A stretch of 64,000 bases of DNA from Erythrobacter oryzae (lineage in GTDB: Bacteria; Pseudomonadota; Alphaproteobacteria; Sphingomonadales; Sphingomonadaceae). The stretch covers positions 558,001-622,000 of the forward strand of contig NZ_JASCXI010000001.1 of assembly GCF_030271515.1 (NCBI RefSeq), given 5' to 3'. The notes beneath the pieces are model-generated. The model had not been told where the DNA came from, did not search any database, and saw nothing but the letters and a program-made list of their open reading frames with translations. The translations under genes were made by a program, and so were the position numbers. This document shows, piece by piece, positions 63,401 through 64,000 of the stretch (position 1 is its first letter; each line of letters opens with the position of its first letter).

Positions 63401-63675
63401 GGTTCTTGTTGTCGCGCGATTTCCGACAAAAACCGGTTCCCACTTTTTGTCATCGCGCTCTAGAGCGGAATGCACTTGTGCGCGCATGGTTTCTCGCCGG
63501 AATGCGCCGCACCGGAGCAATCCCGAGCAAAACGGCGCTCCGGCCTCACCCGGCGTGATGCGCAAAGGCCACAAGCGGCGGACACAATTGCCGCGGCCGC
63601 GCCGCCTCGCTTGCTGGCCCGCGGCCATTGTGACACCCTTGCGACCCTAGAAATATCAGAGACTAAACTCTGAAC
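63401..63675. other. Noncoding gap ahead of the TonB receptor
   Basis: Contains the second half of the palindromic repeat (to about 63470), then some 200 bases in which I see no gene. The last part should carry the promoter and leader of the receptor, whose AGGAGG is at 63676-63681. Confidence 0.55.
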
Positions 63676-63687
63676 AGGAGGAAAACC

Positions 63688-64000
63688 ATGACGCACACCG
63701 TCACCGCGCGCAATCTGCGCCGCTCGATCCTGCTCGCCAGCGCCGCTGCCGTGCTGTGGAGCAACCCGGCCCTCGCTCAGGACACCGCCGCCGCGCCGCC
63801 CGAAGGCGACGATTACGACGGCAACGTCATCATCGTGTCCGCCACCAAGCGCGACACCACGATCCAGGACGTGCCCTTCTCGATCAACGCGCAGACCCAG
63901 GAAGACATCCAGCGCTCGGGCGCGGTGACGCTCGAGGACCTGTCGCGCAATGTCGCGGGCCTCACCATCCAGAACCTGGGGCCCGGCCAGAGCCAGGTCT
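63688..64000 (+). CDS. TonB-dependent receptor (N-terminal part)
   Basis: At least 104 residues, cut by the window edge. ATG is six bases after AGGAGG. A signal peptide (residues 1-30, ending PALA) precedes a TonB box region NVIIVSATK (46-54) and the start of the plug domain: RDTTIQDVPFSINAQTQEDIQRSGAVTLEDLSRNVAGL. It should import a large or scarce nutrient (iron chelate, vitamin or carbohydrate) through the outer membrane with energy from TonB. Confidence 0.92.
   Translation, partial: MTHTVTARNLRRSILLASAAAVLWSNPALAQDTAAAPPEGDDYDGNVIIVSATKRDTTIQDVPFSINAQTQEDIQRSGAVTLEDLSRNVAGLTIQNLGPGQSQV

Overview
The window is a dense, GC-rich bacterial chromosome segment from an alphaproteobacterium, most likely a sphingomonad of the Erythrobacter/Porphyrobacter type. 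This is inferred from gene content and order (zapA - 6S RNA - fthC, a split imuA/imuB/dnaE2 mutasome with alphaproteobacterial LexA boxes, PrsK/PrsR, a divergent ScfR-aceA pair, a TonB receptor) and from strong G/C preference at third codon positions, which also creates many long spurious antisense frames. No phage, insertion sequence, CRISPR array or rRNA operon is visible. It is a housekeeping backbone punctuated by short palindromic repeats.

Layout. 1-1992: phosphate regulon tail (pstB end, phoU, phoB) with a consensus parS centromere site between phoU and phoB. 1996-11825 (minus strand): an extensin-like protein and an SOS mutagenesis region, imuA-imuB-PilZ and then radical SAM-UdgX-dnaE2; each of the two blocks has its own perfect GTTC-N7-GTTC LexA box. 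11928-15523: amino-acid permease, panB, Na+-dependent transporter. 15569-21900 (minus): sugar transferase, PrsK, PrsR and a TPR lipoprotein, the regulatory part of a PEP-CTERM/exosortase exopolysaccharide system. 22030-25541: ScfR-type regulator divergent from isocitrate lyase, a 61-residue protein and a terminator. 25560-34957: M20 peptidase, SLC13 permease, tRNA-Leu, inositol monophosphatase, EF-P, HAD dehalogenase, YdcF, ThiE, lipoproteins.

35447-41697 (minus): central carbon genes in the order tkt, gap, pgk, (NTF2-like, thioesterase), class I fba. 41902-43855: small coiled-coil protein, zapA, 6S RNA, fthC, DUF2842. 43901-49632: tRNA-Asp, YdeI-like protein, branched-chain 2-oxoacid dehydrogenase (bkdA1-A2-B), thyA, tRNA-Pro. 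49840-52340: a 12-codon mini-ORF with its own ribosome site, terminator and CtrA-like box, then a CHASE2-EAL protein whose sensor domain has foreign-looking composition. 52404-64000: DUF3429, SDR, ABC1 kinase, LMW phosphatase, recG, sdhE, mfd, transglutaminase-like protein, a palindromic repeat region and the start of a TonB-dependent receptor.

The strongest points for follow-up are the two-LexA-box mutasome with a DUF4130-UdgX fusion, a repeat element that has entered dnaE2 in frame, the parS site, the mini-ORF transcript, and a tRNA terminator built into the 3' end of a protein gene.
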